Of a stretch of DNA of 64,000 bases, positions 53,127-64,000 are shown one piece after another. Each line of letters starts with the position of its first letter. Position 1 is the stretch's first letter. The stretch is from Lepidodermella squamata (Eukaryota; Gastrotricha). A program made the position numbers and the translations under genes. The stretch lies in NCBI GenBank assembly GCA_047495785.1, contig JBLDXI010000025.1:496001-560000 (forward strand). The letters run 5' to 3'. Below the pieces are notes generated by a model that worked only from the letters and a program-made list of their open reading frames with translations, searched no databases and was not told where the DNA came from.

Positions 53127-56100
53127 TCTCTGTAATAACGCTTGTTAGCTGCTCTATTAATGCAGAGGTGATGCTAATGCTTTTGTTATATCGATATTCC
53201 TCATACAGTAAGCTCCTACTTACGTGATGAGTCCAAGCCGGGGATATTTTTCTTTTTCGCTTAAATTATAATTCACGTATTTTCATCAAAACATGTTTGC
53301 GCTCATCTTTTTTCCGAATAGCGAAAATTTCTCTCGTTCAAGCTGGTTAAACAATTGCCGGGCGGTTATTGCGTATATTATTACTGCGGCATAATTCTTT
53401 ATAATTCTACTATGTACAGTTCATCAGTAATGCTTGTTTATCAGTAATACGTATCATGCATTAACTGTAAGAACGATCCTATATCAACTTTTTCCAAGTT
53501 CCAAGATTTCGGCCAAAACTTATCCCGGCGGGGTGCGTGATTCTTGAGCTTCAAATCAATCGAAAGCTGCGGAAAGCTGCATTCTGCTATGAATATGTAC
53601 TGACTTTTGAAAACTTTGTTAGGCTGACTGTTGTCAGTGTTTCGACTGAAGGGGGATGCTAGGAACCTTCATGGTAGTAATGGTAGTAGATGGACTCGAC
53701 ACTTTCTATCTAACGCATAATAAATCGATCGGGGAGACCGGAGAGGCAAAAAATAAGGAAATTGGTCAAGCGTTGTTTTGATCACAGAAAAAATGCTGAT
53801 TAACAATAATTTCAACCGCAAAAACAGCATCTGACCATTTTTGTTGTCGATTTCGCGCGGGCTACATGCATGCTTCAAAACAACACACATTTTGCTTAAA
53901 TTAATTGAACCGTCGCATAGATCATAGTTCGAGGAACGCAGCGATGAAAAATTTATCGGGAATTTAATTTTAGAAGCCGTTAAAATTTTGCTTTGATTAA
54001 AAGAAACCACGATCAGGCCTGTGCTTAGTGCGGAAAATATATAAGGCTTTTTCCTGCAATTTCAACTGATTTTGAGGGTGACAATGGACAAGATAAGGCT
54101 TAGTTACCGGACTAATTTGTCGATTAAAATTGAATTTTATAGAGTTCGTAGACCACGCGGCGAATTTAGTATCAAGCGATCGCATATCATCATTCAATAT
54201 ATGTATCAATTTATCATGCAATTCGGCAGACATGCTTGCATTTTAAAACAATTTAATGGCTAATATGGCAGGAATCGCAAGATTTAAAAGGGCATTTGAG
54301 GTCAATTGATATTGTGTTCCCTTTTCGACTAGGTCTCAACTATTTTTAAACAAATATATATATTGAATAATGGAAGGTTGATTGTAAATATCTGAGTCGA
54401 TATTCAAACGAAAGGGTGCTAGTATTTTTACAAAAATATACTGTATATTTGAACCGTTGCTAACTTCATTCTGAAATCAAGCGGAACTCACCTCTAACCA
54501 TCCTAACGATCCTAACGCCAACTTTTGCAACTGAAAAATTGGCTATAAAAGCCTAACCCAAAGTTAAAGGGTGTACAAATAATTATGGAATCAACGCCAG
54601 CCCAGCCATTGAAATCGCTTCACAGGCCCTTAAAGACAGTATTCGAACTCTTCACCACCATCTATATTCCAACCAACGATAAATAACCAATAATTATATA
54701 ATAACGAAATGTCATCTATACTGAAATTAATTGATTCATATCTCTGTGTCTTGAAGGCGATGTTACTAGGAATTATGTAACGCAGACCACCAATAAATCG
54801 GTATCTCTCTAACGCCGAAAAATCAAAGCGCTGAAAAATCCTTGCAAAATTAGCGATAATTACCCCCTATTCAGTTGTTCTTCGGAATAATAGAAAATAG
54901 TTTCTTATTTAGGAAGTTGAGATTTAATCATTAATTTGTTAAATAATATTTTCTTTTTTTGGCATCACAGCATACGCCTTGAGTTGCTCTTTTTGAATCT
55001 TCAAGGATCAGTTTCATATCACTAATAAATATCTACTACTATTTTATATTAGAAATATATATATATATTAATAATTTAGAAATCGCGACCCTGAAGAAAA
55101 TTGCGCGCTCGAAAAACAAACAAGTTAATCTTTTTAAAAGACCCCTTTTAATCTGTGCCCTGCCAAATCGTAGCCGTCTTCCAAATCGAGGCTTCTGGAT
55201 TCTGGATCGTATCCGGACCTATATACCGGCTGATTCAAAAAGAGAACCTTGAATTCTAAATTTATTTTCATAGGTAAGTGAAATAGGGTGTATTTCATCC
55301 GCTCACTTAAAAATCATTTTCAATTGTGAAATTCCATAGGCCGGCTAAAAATAGGCCGGCAAATTAATTTGGTGCCGTGGCAATTTCTAATGGGAAAAAG
55401 GTGTATTTATTCTCTCAGGCGAAATATGCGATTCTAGCAGTGATAATGAATAACAGAAAAACCGTCATCGCTACGAAAACTACTAGTCCTATAGGCCGCG
55501 CCCTACTTACAACTTGCAACTTTTCCAACCACTCGATGCTGATTCATCACAATGGCGTTTACAGGCTTAGTCAGGAGTTGGACCTCTTAAAACTAGCTCT
55601 ATGGCCCAACCTAAGTACAGTGCCCAGTATCATCTCCTGTACTTTAAATACAGCATCTATACTATACGTACAGTAACATTGGGCCGTACGTATGTGTAAA
55701 GCCCGATTTCCACTCAGCAGTATTCAGCAGTACGGTCAGGCGTGCTGTACTGGGCTCTACAGCTTTTTCCAGCTGTACAGCGAGTACAGGGCGTCGGACG
55801 TACTTGATGTTACAGTCCGTTTGAACAGTACTGCTGAACAGAGCCATGGACTGTACCATTCAGTACTGCTGAACACAAAAATAGGCAAAGTGCTGGCTCT
55901 TCCGCGACAAGAACGATGGTCGTAAGAGCCGACCAACCGGTGCGCGCGCCCGGACGAAACACAGACCGGATTATTCTATAGCTAACCATAGAGCATAGAG
56001 TAATCCGTCCAAATTTCTACCCTGAAAACTAATTGTTTTTGCGCTTCTAGGTACATGGTTAGCTATGCCCCGTAAAACAAGGTTTCAAGCGAAATTTGCT

Positions 56101-56199
56101 TGATCCGCAAATCTTTTTCTGAGAATATTTCGGAAAACCCCCAACCCGCCATTTGCATGACGCGAACGCAGGATTACATTGCAGAAATGAACGATATGA
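53127..56199. other. Gene-poor stretch between the duplicated lectin genes
   Basis: 53180-53470 is the distal block of duplication copy A. (TA)n tract near 55058-55070. 55560-55880 is rich in repeated TACAGT/CAGTACTGCTGAACA motifs. No gene is supported; frames are short and without family features. Confidence 0.5.
55600..55880. repeat. Cluster of TACAGT / CAGTACTGCTGAACA motifs in both orientations
   Basis: GTACAG or CTGTAC occurs about ten times, and AGTACTGCTGAACA occurs twice (55827, 55862) with its near-complement TTCAGCAGTAC at 55726. Looks like a decayed palindromic element; boundaries not found. Confidence 0.5.
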
Positions 56200-56322
56200 G
56201 ATTCGAGCACTCAAAACTTTTATTCCACTGTAAACAGATTGCCATCACTTCCCATTAATCAATATTAATTGAAGCAGCTCGAGCTCATCTCAACTCATCT
56301 CACAAATTACGCGCTTTCCGCT

Positions 56323-57429
56323 TCAAACGACAACATATTTAGCGCTGTTGCACAAAAAGCGGTTGGATGTCGAACGGGGCATCGAACCCCACTGGCCCTG
56401 GCCGTTTAGCGTTATCGCTTGATCCGGAAGGTAGCCCAGAGCCCACTCCTGCGGATTTTTGAAGCCCATAACCGGGGCCCAGTTGACGTAGTCTTTGAAG
56501 GTGAATCGCGTGCCATCAGCCCCTTCATAGAGAAAGAGAATATCGAATAGGTAGTTAGAGCTGCGCATAAAACTTACAGGTCCAACCCTTGCTGCTGCTT
56601 GCTATATTGTTATTGTTGTAGAGGCCGATCCAGTAGGTGGCGGCAGAGTTTTTGATGATTTCCAAAGCCTGATCGTTGTCCGCTTTGGTCAGAATGGTGG
56701 CGGCCTTGTTTGGACATGGATCTGCGGTGGAAGGACCAGCCGTTGGGTGAATGAAATACTTGCCCTGTATTGAATTTAATGTTTTAAAGAGCGCTCTCAT
56801 GACAAGTTACACTAACCGCGGTCCGAGGGGCAGCGGTGGTGGTGGTGGTGGTGGAAGTAGTAGTAGTGGGTGTGTACGGCGTCTTGCTGTCGCACAGGTA
56901 GTTGCAAGCCATTACGCCCCCGTTCTTCGCAATCACCTGAGGATCGCTATACGTGCAATTAATTGCTTGGAAGCTTACAGCCGTAGGCGATGTGAGTTTA
57001 ACACCCATGCATAGGTTTTGGGTCTCGGTATTGTAGGGGCCATAGTTGATTCTGAGGGGCGTTTTCGACACGTCTAACGGCGTGCCATCGAACCCTACGA
57101 ATGCATTCGATGAAAATGGTTCGGTCAAAACATTGTAATCAGACATCAGACTTACACAGCCATTTTCCGGTCGGGGAACTGGGGGAAAAGGCGAGCTGCA
57201 ACCCGACGCCGAAAACTTCATCCGCCGTTGCCTGAACAGCTGCAAGTGCAGCGCGTGCTCTCATGACGTAATTAACGTCCGGAATTTTTGCGAATCCTCC
57301 AGGACAGACGTTCGCACCAGATCTCATTTGCGTGATGTCGCAATTTGAAGAACCCTTTGTAGCGTACAAGTACTGTCCTGCAGAGAGCCCGACGAAAGCC
57401 GACATGCATAGGAGGAAAAAACCAGCCAT
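56323..57429 (-). CDS. Secreted double C-type lectin-like protein 2
   Basis: Four exons: 57429-57156, 57094-56817, 56764-56578, 56522-56323; 312 residues with the same intron phases as lectin 1. Signal peptide 1-18, domain 1 with G-K-W-L-W-F-D-G-T, conserved N-L-C-M-G-V and C-N-Y-L-C, a shorter Thr-rich linker (about 12 Thr, then A-A-P), domain 2 with Y-W-I-G-L-Y-N, W-A-D-G-T, V-N-W-A-P-V-M-G and F-L-C-N. Signal sequence and domain 1 are the most conserved parts between the two paralogues; the linker length and the loop before W-A-D-G-T differ most. Probably an extracellular recognition or mucosal protein. Confidence 0.87.
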
Positions 57430-57498
57430 TTTTCAGTAAAAATGAAATAATCCACAGGATGAATCGGAAATAGTGCGCATTAATGAAGCTTCGGGTGT

Positions 57499-57506
57499 AT
57501 TATATA
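57499..57506 (-). promoter_or_regulatory. TATA box of lectin gene 2
   Basis: Minus-strand CCTATATAATACA about 70 bp before the ATG, same context and spacing as in the paralogue. Confidence 0.6.
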
Positions 57507-59223
57507 GGCTTAGTGAGCCGTCGGGACAACGTCCTAATTCCTACTTTCGACAGCAAAAACATGACTAAGAATTTTTATGCTAATTTTTTCGGTCTGTTGT
57601 TTGTAGAATAACAGCGTTCATCAAAGAAATATACAAATTGCCCCAATTCCAAGACAAAAATTAAAAGTGTAACGCCAGTTAGCTTATAGCTCTTTTAATT
57701 GATAGGTCTGTATTGAGGTCAAATGAGGTCATTTTAGATTTCTCTCGAAGAAGGCAATGATAAGTTCTAAATTCAAAATCCAACGGAGAATTCGAATTTT
57801 CAGAGAGGGCGAAATAAGATGAACGACATACTCAGAACTATTCAGCTCCGAACTTTCGCAGCAAACCGGGCCCATGAACTAAAAAACGAAAAATTGATGA
57901 AAATAGGCTTCAACGTCGATATAATTATTACTTGAAATCACATTTTTATTGAAGACAATACTTGGTTTTATTCAATTAAATTGTTATGAAAGTCTTGAAC
58001 CCGCTTTTCCATTAAAATCTATTATCACATCCGGGTTTCGGAATGTCAAATCATTGTTTACTTTGCCAGCCAATCTTTGCCACATTACTCCCAGTGGTTG
58101 AAACTGAGTGTCACCTAAAAACACAAATTCATTATAATCAAGTTCAATCTTATTTCCTGCATCAACTATACCCTTGGATCCGTACAAAATATTTCAATCC
58201 ATCTCAATGGATATTCATGCATTCGCCAACATATCTCCGCCGCTTCTCCATCGTTTCTTCACTTCCGTCCGTCTGCACGAATTTTCTGTCGCCCATTGGA
58301 TGCAGGTTCACTTTGATCGCTTTGAATTTTCTATTTTATTCGGCGAAAACATTCCCCAGGCTATGTTAATGCTTGGCGTATATTCAAAAATACATGACCC
58401 CTGAAAACGTTTTTGTTTCTTCGATATTCCTCATGTCGTAAGATATCCTACTTACGTTATGAGTCAGATCAGGGTTAAGTTTTCTTTTTCGCTCATAACA
58501 AGTCTCAATTTTTCATCAAAACGTTCATTTCGTGTTTATTAGCTGAATAGCGCAAAAAGCTTCCCGTTCAAGCTGATTAAACGCTTGTGAGGAATGTCTG
58601 GCGTATTAGTTTTGCTATAGCATAATTATACTACGATTCGCCAGTAAGGCTCGCCTATCAGTAATAAGTGTAGGTATCGGGTATTAGGTTAAATTGTAAA
58701 AATGAGCATTATTAGGCTGACAGTTACACCGTAAAGTTCAGCCTCAAGCTGGACGTCAGGATACAGCTTTTCAATGGAAGTGTTCGAAATGTCGGTGATT
58801 TTGAGCTCCACTTCAGAATTCGTAACAATCCAGAAAATGCATTTACCTCAAAATTTCAAAGATAATAAATTGATAATAAATGATGAATATATATAAATTC
58901 CTTCGATTGATAATCCGGTGTGCCTAGGATCCAGTTTCACTTCTTGCATAAAGTTGATCCTCCCGCTATCGTTCACGCCGCTGCAAACCTGAGTCTTGAA
59001 GCTTATTTAGCAAACTATGAATCGATTTCAAGGCGCGTTGCTTGGCTGGAGTCTCGTTAATCGATGCCCACGGCACCTTTGTGTCTTAGCGTCACCAGCA
59101 ATAAACACCTCACAGTGAGCCCGTCAATAAAAAATCGACCTGCGTGCGCGCACGGCGTAGAAAGTTCGAAAAATTACACACAGCGAATAATTTTCTAATC
59201 ATTCGGTTTTCACGGAGAAAAAA
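57507..59223. other. Intergenic before the mesothelin-like gene
   Basis: Contains the tail of duplication copy B and a possible coding remnant at 57984-58187 (minus). Otherwise no gene seen. Confidence 0.45.
57984..58187 (-). pseudogene. Possible paralogous fragment of the mesothelin-like gene's first exon
   Basis: A 67-codon frame without ATG contains Q-F-Q-P-L-G-V-M-W preceded by L-D, matching Q-F-M-P-M-G-E-F-W preceded by L-D near residues 28-45 of the protein encoded from 59224. An acceptor-like TTTTTAG lies at 58119. Upstream frames are broken. The match is short, so this is tentative. Confidence 0.25.
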
Positions 59224-62200
59224 ATGCTGAAAATATCAGCATTTCTTCTGTTAACTACTTTTTACGGTCAAGTCGATTCTCAGTCGAAACTTGCTGGATC
59301 GAATGTTCGCCTTGATGAGGCGCAATTCATGCCTATGGGCGAATTTTGGGGTCAGACTGGCTGGAGTATTCTTCAGACCAAACTAGGCGGAAGTTCATCT
59401 TGGTACGCCTCTCAGCTTACCACGAATCTGACAGCCATATTTCAGACGGGTCGAGTTGATGCAGGAAGCAATAATTTGTTCACAATCGCGCCATGGGCCT
59501 TGAATATCATCGCCCCTGTAGCTAACATGAATGCATCTGTCGTCCAAAGCCTCCTTCAAACTTACCTTCAAGGTCGCAATTGCAGGGCTGATTATCTGAG
59601 GACGCTTATAACCAGACTTTCGCCAGGAGATCTCGAGCAATTGGCGAATGTCTCGATTTCGGGCAACGCTGCTGTAACGATTGGGAATAACTACACGCTG
59701 TCCTGCCTCAAACTGTTCGCTTCAACTTACATGCTCAAAGTCAGCCCGCAATCTCTGACAAATCAGCTCATTGATTTGCTACTGCCATCTGGGCTGTTCT
59801 TAGTACCACCATTTCTCATTCGAGACATGCAGCCCAGTGTTTTGAATTACATGATGAAGCAAATTTGTATGGCTGGCGGTACTCTGTTCGCTAACCCGGG
59901 CCAATCTGTGCCCTCGTTGCATCTGAGGGCTTTGATTGATCAGGTTGCTATGAATGCCGATGCGAAGAAGGTCAGCATGTTGACGGGTATGGACCTATGT
60001 CGGTGCTTGGCCTACGTCCGCCGGCCGATCCTTGAGGATTACGCAGCGACGGCTTTCTCTGCGACCTACGTATGTGGAAAGGCGATATACCTCGAAAATC
60101 CAGACATACCTTAGACGCAATTAATAATTCAAATTAGAAATTCTGAAAATTAAACGTAGATGCATCAAATTCACATATCAAAGGATTCATAGTTTCTACA
60201 TGGTCCCAGCCAATATAAAACAATGCAATTCTATTTCAGACAATGACGTGTTTCTTGAACGAGTCAACTGTTATGGATTTCTCCGGCGAGTTCGGTAAGT
60301 AATAGAATTGGTTCGCTGTTCGCTCAATATCTTACATCCAAAACTTTTCCCGTCTGCTATCTAGTCGACCCATTTTACTCTGTAACAAGGCCCGCCCAGC
60401 GCAACTTTATGAATCTTCTCTACTACAAAAGAGACCAGTGTCGCTACGGTCGTGGCCCAATGGTTGAGTGGACAGCATTGTCGAAGATCTACCACAAGGT
60501 GAACATGTCTTACTACGGCGTCATGAACTGCTTCTCGCTGGACCGACGTGATGCCTATCGGAAGGAGAACATTTCAGTATCTTGGGATATGTTGGACGAA
60601 GTTATGCATCGACCTTTGTCGGTCAACGACCGAGAAACTGTATGCCTAGTCTTTCGAGGCGACTACAACAACGGCAATCTATTTCTAACCGAGCAATCCA
60701 TAATAATGATAACTAATGCCGTATCGTGCTTGGCTAATTTCGAAATTCGACGAATCCCCAATGCCTATTTGTGTCTATACATCAACCTGCAACGATTCTC
60801 CGATCCGTCACGCTACATCGCACCTGAGGTCAAGTGGGAGGTCGCAAGAAAATGCTCTGGGTACCTGTTTCGCGACCAGGGGAAACTCAAGCTGGCAGCC
60901 GCATTTGGCGACCTTCTCCAATATTGGCCGCTTTCATCGCTGTTTGCTGCCGATGCGAAGGATATTCGACGAGTTTACCCCTTTATATCGGCTAATGTAC
61001 CCCAAATGCCAATATCTAGCCGCGTCATCATGGCTCAGATGATCACGACGCCTTACAACAACTCCCAATACGACCTAATGACGGAGCGGTTGTGCACGAG
61101 TTACCCCGAACTGCTGCCAACCCTGACGTTCCGCTCCAATGACTCGAGCAACTGCAAGAGCTATTCCTACATGACCTTTTCGCAAAAATTGGTCGCGGCT
61201 AAGAAGTTGATCAATGGGAATCAGGCTATTTCAAGTGCGATCTATGCCGGTAATTTGACATGGAGTCTGCTCATGACCGCTAGTGGAATTTCTTCAATGC
61301 TGGATGCTATGCCGTACAGTGTCTACTCAGCTTTCGTGCCCTATGAGGTGATTCAGGACGCAACGAGAATTGTCAACGCCTTCCCGTTCATCGACACAAA
61401 TCGCGTAAGTCCATAGACAATCACAATATTCTAAAATTGAGCTTGCTATTCAATTTTTCAGCTCAAATTGCTAAGTGAAGCTGTGATTCAAGAATTCAAA
61501 CGACGCGCCTCGGTGAAATACGGTCTCGAGAAGTACTACCCGTACGAGATGCAAGAAGCCATCTTGGACTCCATACCCTGCCAACTGCTGTACCACATTC
61601 GCCCGTACGACATCTCGAACCTCCAAAATGACATGCTCGTCTGCCGAACGCTGTCCCGAAAATGGGCCTCGTGCCCACAGTTTTTGATGAAAACTCAAAG
61701 CTACCGCGATTTCGCATGCAACGTCTTCTTCAACTGCGGCAACCAAGCGACTGACTTCGATCACATCGTGGACGACATTGGAACGTATTGCCTATGTAAC
61801 ATGACAGACACAATGCTAGTAAATTTGACCAGCAACCAAGTTACGCGAATGTTTCCATTAATATCCGAACTTCCCAACTGCATGTCCCAGTTCGCGAGAA
61901 TTATGCTCACCGCAAAAATCATCGACGCGTATCCACCGAAGAGTTACGTCACTGGACTAACCCCACCCGGCCAGGAAGCTTGGCTCACCGAAATGGGGAA
62001 GGTCACATGCAACTTGAATGCAGCCATCGTTTCTGAGCGTTACCAAGTCTTGACTTACGGAGCTTTGGCTGAGTATCTTGGAAATGTTTGCTGCTTCAAC
62101 TGGACAGTTTCTGGCACGCCGCAGCAACGCCGCATGATGCTGAGCGTGTACTTCAACAAGTCAACGGATGATCTGTGGGACATTCGTAAAATGTGTGAGC

Positions 62201-63830
62201 GTATCTACAACACAACGGCTTACATCGTGCAGAACGGCGATTCGACGAGCTCCTCCAGCCGGAAGAAGCGTGATGTTGATGATGAGAAGGTTATTGTTGT
62301 GCCGTCAAATCGAACGAAACCCAGCGCCGACTGCTCAGAGGGGCAGTGTACCCTGCCGGATGGATGGGAAGAAGACGAGGACGAGACGATTACTTCTGTT
62401 ATCCAGAAAACCCAAGCTCTGGGACAGCTTAGTCGCAAAAAACGTGATAGTATGTCAGCCAATCAGCTTTGAAATACTCCCTTAGAGTAGCCGTTTCAAA
62501 TTAGAGCGTTCGAGATAATTTAAAAAATATTAATCATGAATACTGAAATTGAGTATTGAAAATTTGCTGATATGATAGCGACTAGACAACCTCGCATCGC
62601 GTAAGTAAATACAAATTGCACTAAGCTTCTTTTGCGCTGTAGTAAACACCAAGCTTTTAGCCTGTCATACTGCTGCTAAAGCACGATTTTTTTCTTTATT
62701 TCAGTTGAGGTGAACAATTTCATATGGACATGCCCATTGTTGAAGGCCGTAACCAAGGACGCTATGTACCTGCTGACGGCCGATGACATTGTCGCATTAA
62801 AACATCTCGACTTCGTGCGCTGTTTGAGCTTCTTCGGCTCGACGCCTTCGCCGAGTCGCAATTTCAGCCTGGCAATTATCGAACGCATCCGAACTGAACT
62901 ATCACGATATTTCAGCTGGTGTGATACACAAGACCGTGTTCTGCTGCAACTCGGCTATACGGCGACTATTTTAACCCCGCAGAACATTTCGTGCCTGAAC
63001 ATGACGGATGAAGTTGTCGCTGCTTGGGGTGAAATTGATGCGTTCAATACGTCGCAGCTGCAGGCCATCGCTAATCGTTACATTAATGTCACGCTATCGG
63101 TCAATGGATCGGATTTCGACGTCTACAACATGATGGTGATGGGGCACATATTATGCGGCCTTGATCCCATCTACTTTTCAACGTCGTTCCTGGAAGATTG
63201 GGAATTTGAGTAAGTTCTAATTATTTACTTCTATTTGAAAAGGAGAGGATGAGGGTTTTTTGCTAAAACGGGAAAATACGTCGATAGGCATTCATGCTTG
63301 ATTAAATCGAACGGAACAAGGATTTCATTCTTCTTTCATTTTTTAGAATGCTAGTCCCTGTGATCTCACGTCTGCGAAACTGCAGCTTAGACATGCTGTC
63401 AGTTTTCCTTCAACGAGCTAAATCTGTTCAGCTGTACGGGCCTGTCAGCAAATGGCAAGAAGAGCATTTCTCCGAACTAGGTCTAATGGTTGCTGGTATG
63501 ACTGACGATGAGGCAAAAGCTCTGACTCAGATGCAGCTCCGTTGGCTCGGCGAGTACGTCCTAAAACAGTGGGGCTTTGTCTCCAAACTGACGGCGGACC
63601 AATTGCAGAGCCTACTGCCCGAACAGGTTCGCTACATTTGGCCAGTCGCCGCTGAGGACTCGCCGATTAATGAAACCTTCAGCAAGGAGCAGCTAAATGC
63701 TCTGCTGATTGCTGAATTGGACGATATGTACCTTGCTCCGCCTCCTGGCATGTACTCAGGCGGGACTGTTCTCATCGCATCGATCGGGTTTATTTTTCTC
63801 AGCCTTGCTGTTAAACTTTTCGGTATTTAA
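59224..63830 (+). CDS. Mesothelin/stereocilin-like precursor, secreted and probably GPI-anchored
   Basis: Six exons: 59224-60069, 60240-60294, 60365-61404, 61462-62449, 62705-63209, 63347-63830; 1305 residues, all junctions GT-AG and in frame. Signal peptide 1-19. The body is a long series of short helices with repeated L-T-x-x-Q-L-x-x-L and L-S-P-G-D-L-E-Q-L motifs and regularly spaced cysteines and N-glycosylation sites, the pattern of the superhelical mesothelin family. Two dibasic furin-type sites, S-R-K-K-R-D, lie at about residues 914 and 971. The last 330 residues end in S-G-G followed by a hydrophobic tail with no cytoplasmic part, typical of GPI attachment. Vertebrate mesothelin precursors show the same order: N-terminal part, furin site, GPI-anchored C-terminal part. 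Homology rests on architecture and motif style, not an alignment. Likely an extracellular adhesion or matrix-attachment protein. Confidence 0.6.
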
Positions 63831-64000
63831 ACTTTTGCATCTCTCTATTTTGATTTTATTCCGGTTGATGTAAATTTTATTATCTGATCTGAAATTACCA
63901 TTCAAAACCCTGATGATACATTGTAGCAGACTTTCAGACTTTATCTGTGATTCCTAGATTTTCATTATTTTGAGTAATTTCTAATAATAAAACAAAGAAA
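63831..64000. other. 3' UTR with polyadenylation signal
   Basis: AATAAA at 63986-63991, about 155 bp after the stop codon of the mesothelin-like gene. Confidence 0.6.

Larger units (their letters stand above)
48960..53490. repeat. Segmental duplication, copy A (C-type lectin gene 1)
   Basis: Three blocks match copy B (56200-58700) in order: the 3' flank and gene (about 48960-50320 with 56200-57540), its upstream region (50310-50480 with 57520-57670) and a distal block (53180-53470 with 58411-58690). The extra 2.6 kb between the second and third blocks in copy A holds the MULE transposase remnant. Confidence 0.75.
56200..58700. repeat. Segmental duplication, copy B (C-type lectin gene 2)
   Basis: Matches copy A (48960-53490) across the lectin gene, its promoter region and a block at 58411-58690 that starts CGATATTCCTCAT. 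Lacks the MULE insertion, so it shows the arrangement before the insertion. Confidence 0.75.

Noticed and set aside
1-64000. Bacterial origin or horizontal transfer of the short-loop receptors because of their bacterial-like short M3-M4 loop
   Set aside because: They have the eukaryotic Cys loop with both cysteines, signal peptides, N-glycosylation sites and gap-free nicotinic M1-M2 spacing; bacterial channels lack the cysteine pair.

Overview
The window is animal nuclear DNA. Genes have short GT-AG introns (mostly about 45-90 bp), signal peptides and metazoan families: Cys-loop receptors, a GABA-B-like receptor, nuclear receptors, laminin-G/EGF and C-type-lectin proteins, and a mesothelin/stereocilin-like protein. 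Small introns, compact genes and fast-evolving families suggest an invertebrate with small introns (for example a larvacean-like or nematode-like lineage). The sequence alone does not settle the phylum.

Layout. 1-10.7 kb: the end of an unrecognised gene, then four single-exon Cys-loop receptor genes on the minus strand. 11-16.7 kb: three tandem nuclear receptor genes (minus), with a 5'-truncated non-LTR retrotransposon beside the third. 20.7-28.8 kb: a small single-pass membrane protein and two tandem laminin-G + EGF secreted proteins; the first carries an in-frame stop and an altered splice donor. 29.2-31.9 kb: a canonical ten-exon nicotinic-type receptor subunit (minus). 34.3-45.5 kb: three more short Cys-loop receptors (plus; two intronless, one with a repeat-filled intron) and an intronless GABA-B-like class C GPCR. 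46.7-48.9 kb: nested DNA transposons. 49-58.7 kb: a duplicated segment with two double C-type-lectin genes; a broken MULE transposase sits in one copy. 59.2-63.8 kb: a six-exon mesothelin-like precursor with two furin-type sites and a C-terminal tail of GPI-anchor type.

The main discovery candidate is the family of seven short Cys-loop receptors. All share a four-cysteine N-terminal signature, the 13-residue Cys loop and four membrane segments. All lack the usual large M3-M4 cytoplasmic domain (only about 25 residues, as in bacterial homologues), the vicinal cysteines of loop C and the loop B aromatic motif. They are nearly intronless and clustered, with signs of recent gene conversion, next to an intronless GABA-B-like receptor. 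I infer an expanded orphan or chemosensory-type receptor family of retrogene origin. The one receptor with an intron has it at a 5-bp direct repeat and filled with dispersed repeat units, which looks like intron gain by insertion.

The spaces between genes hold many short non-autonomous transposons whose ends and target duplications can be read directly: four hAT-type with perfect 8-bp duplications, two Tc1/mariner-type with TA, one with ATT, several foldback elements and two LINE remnants.
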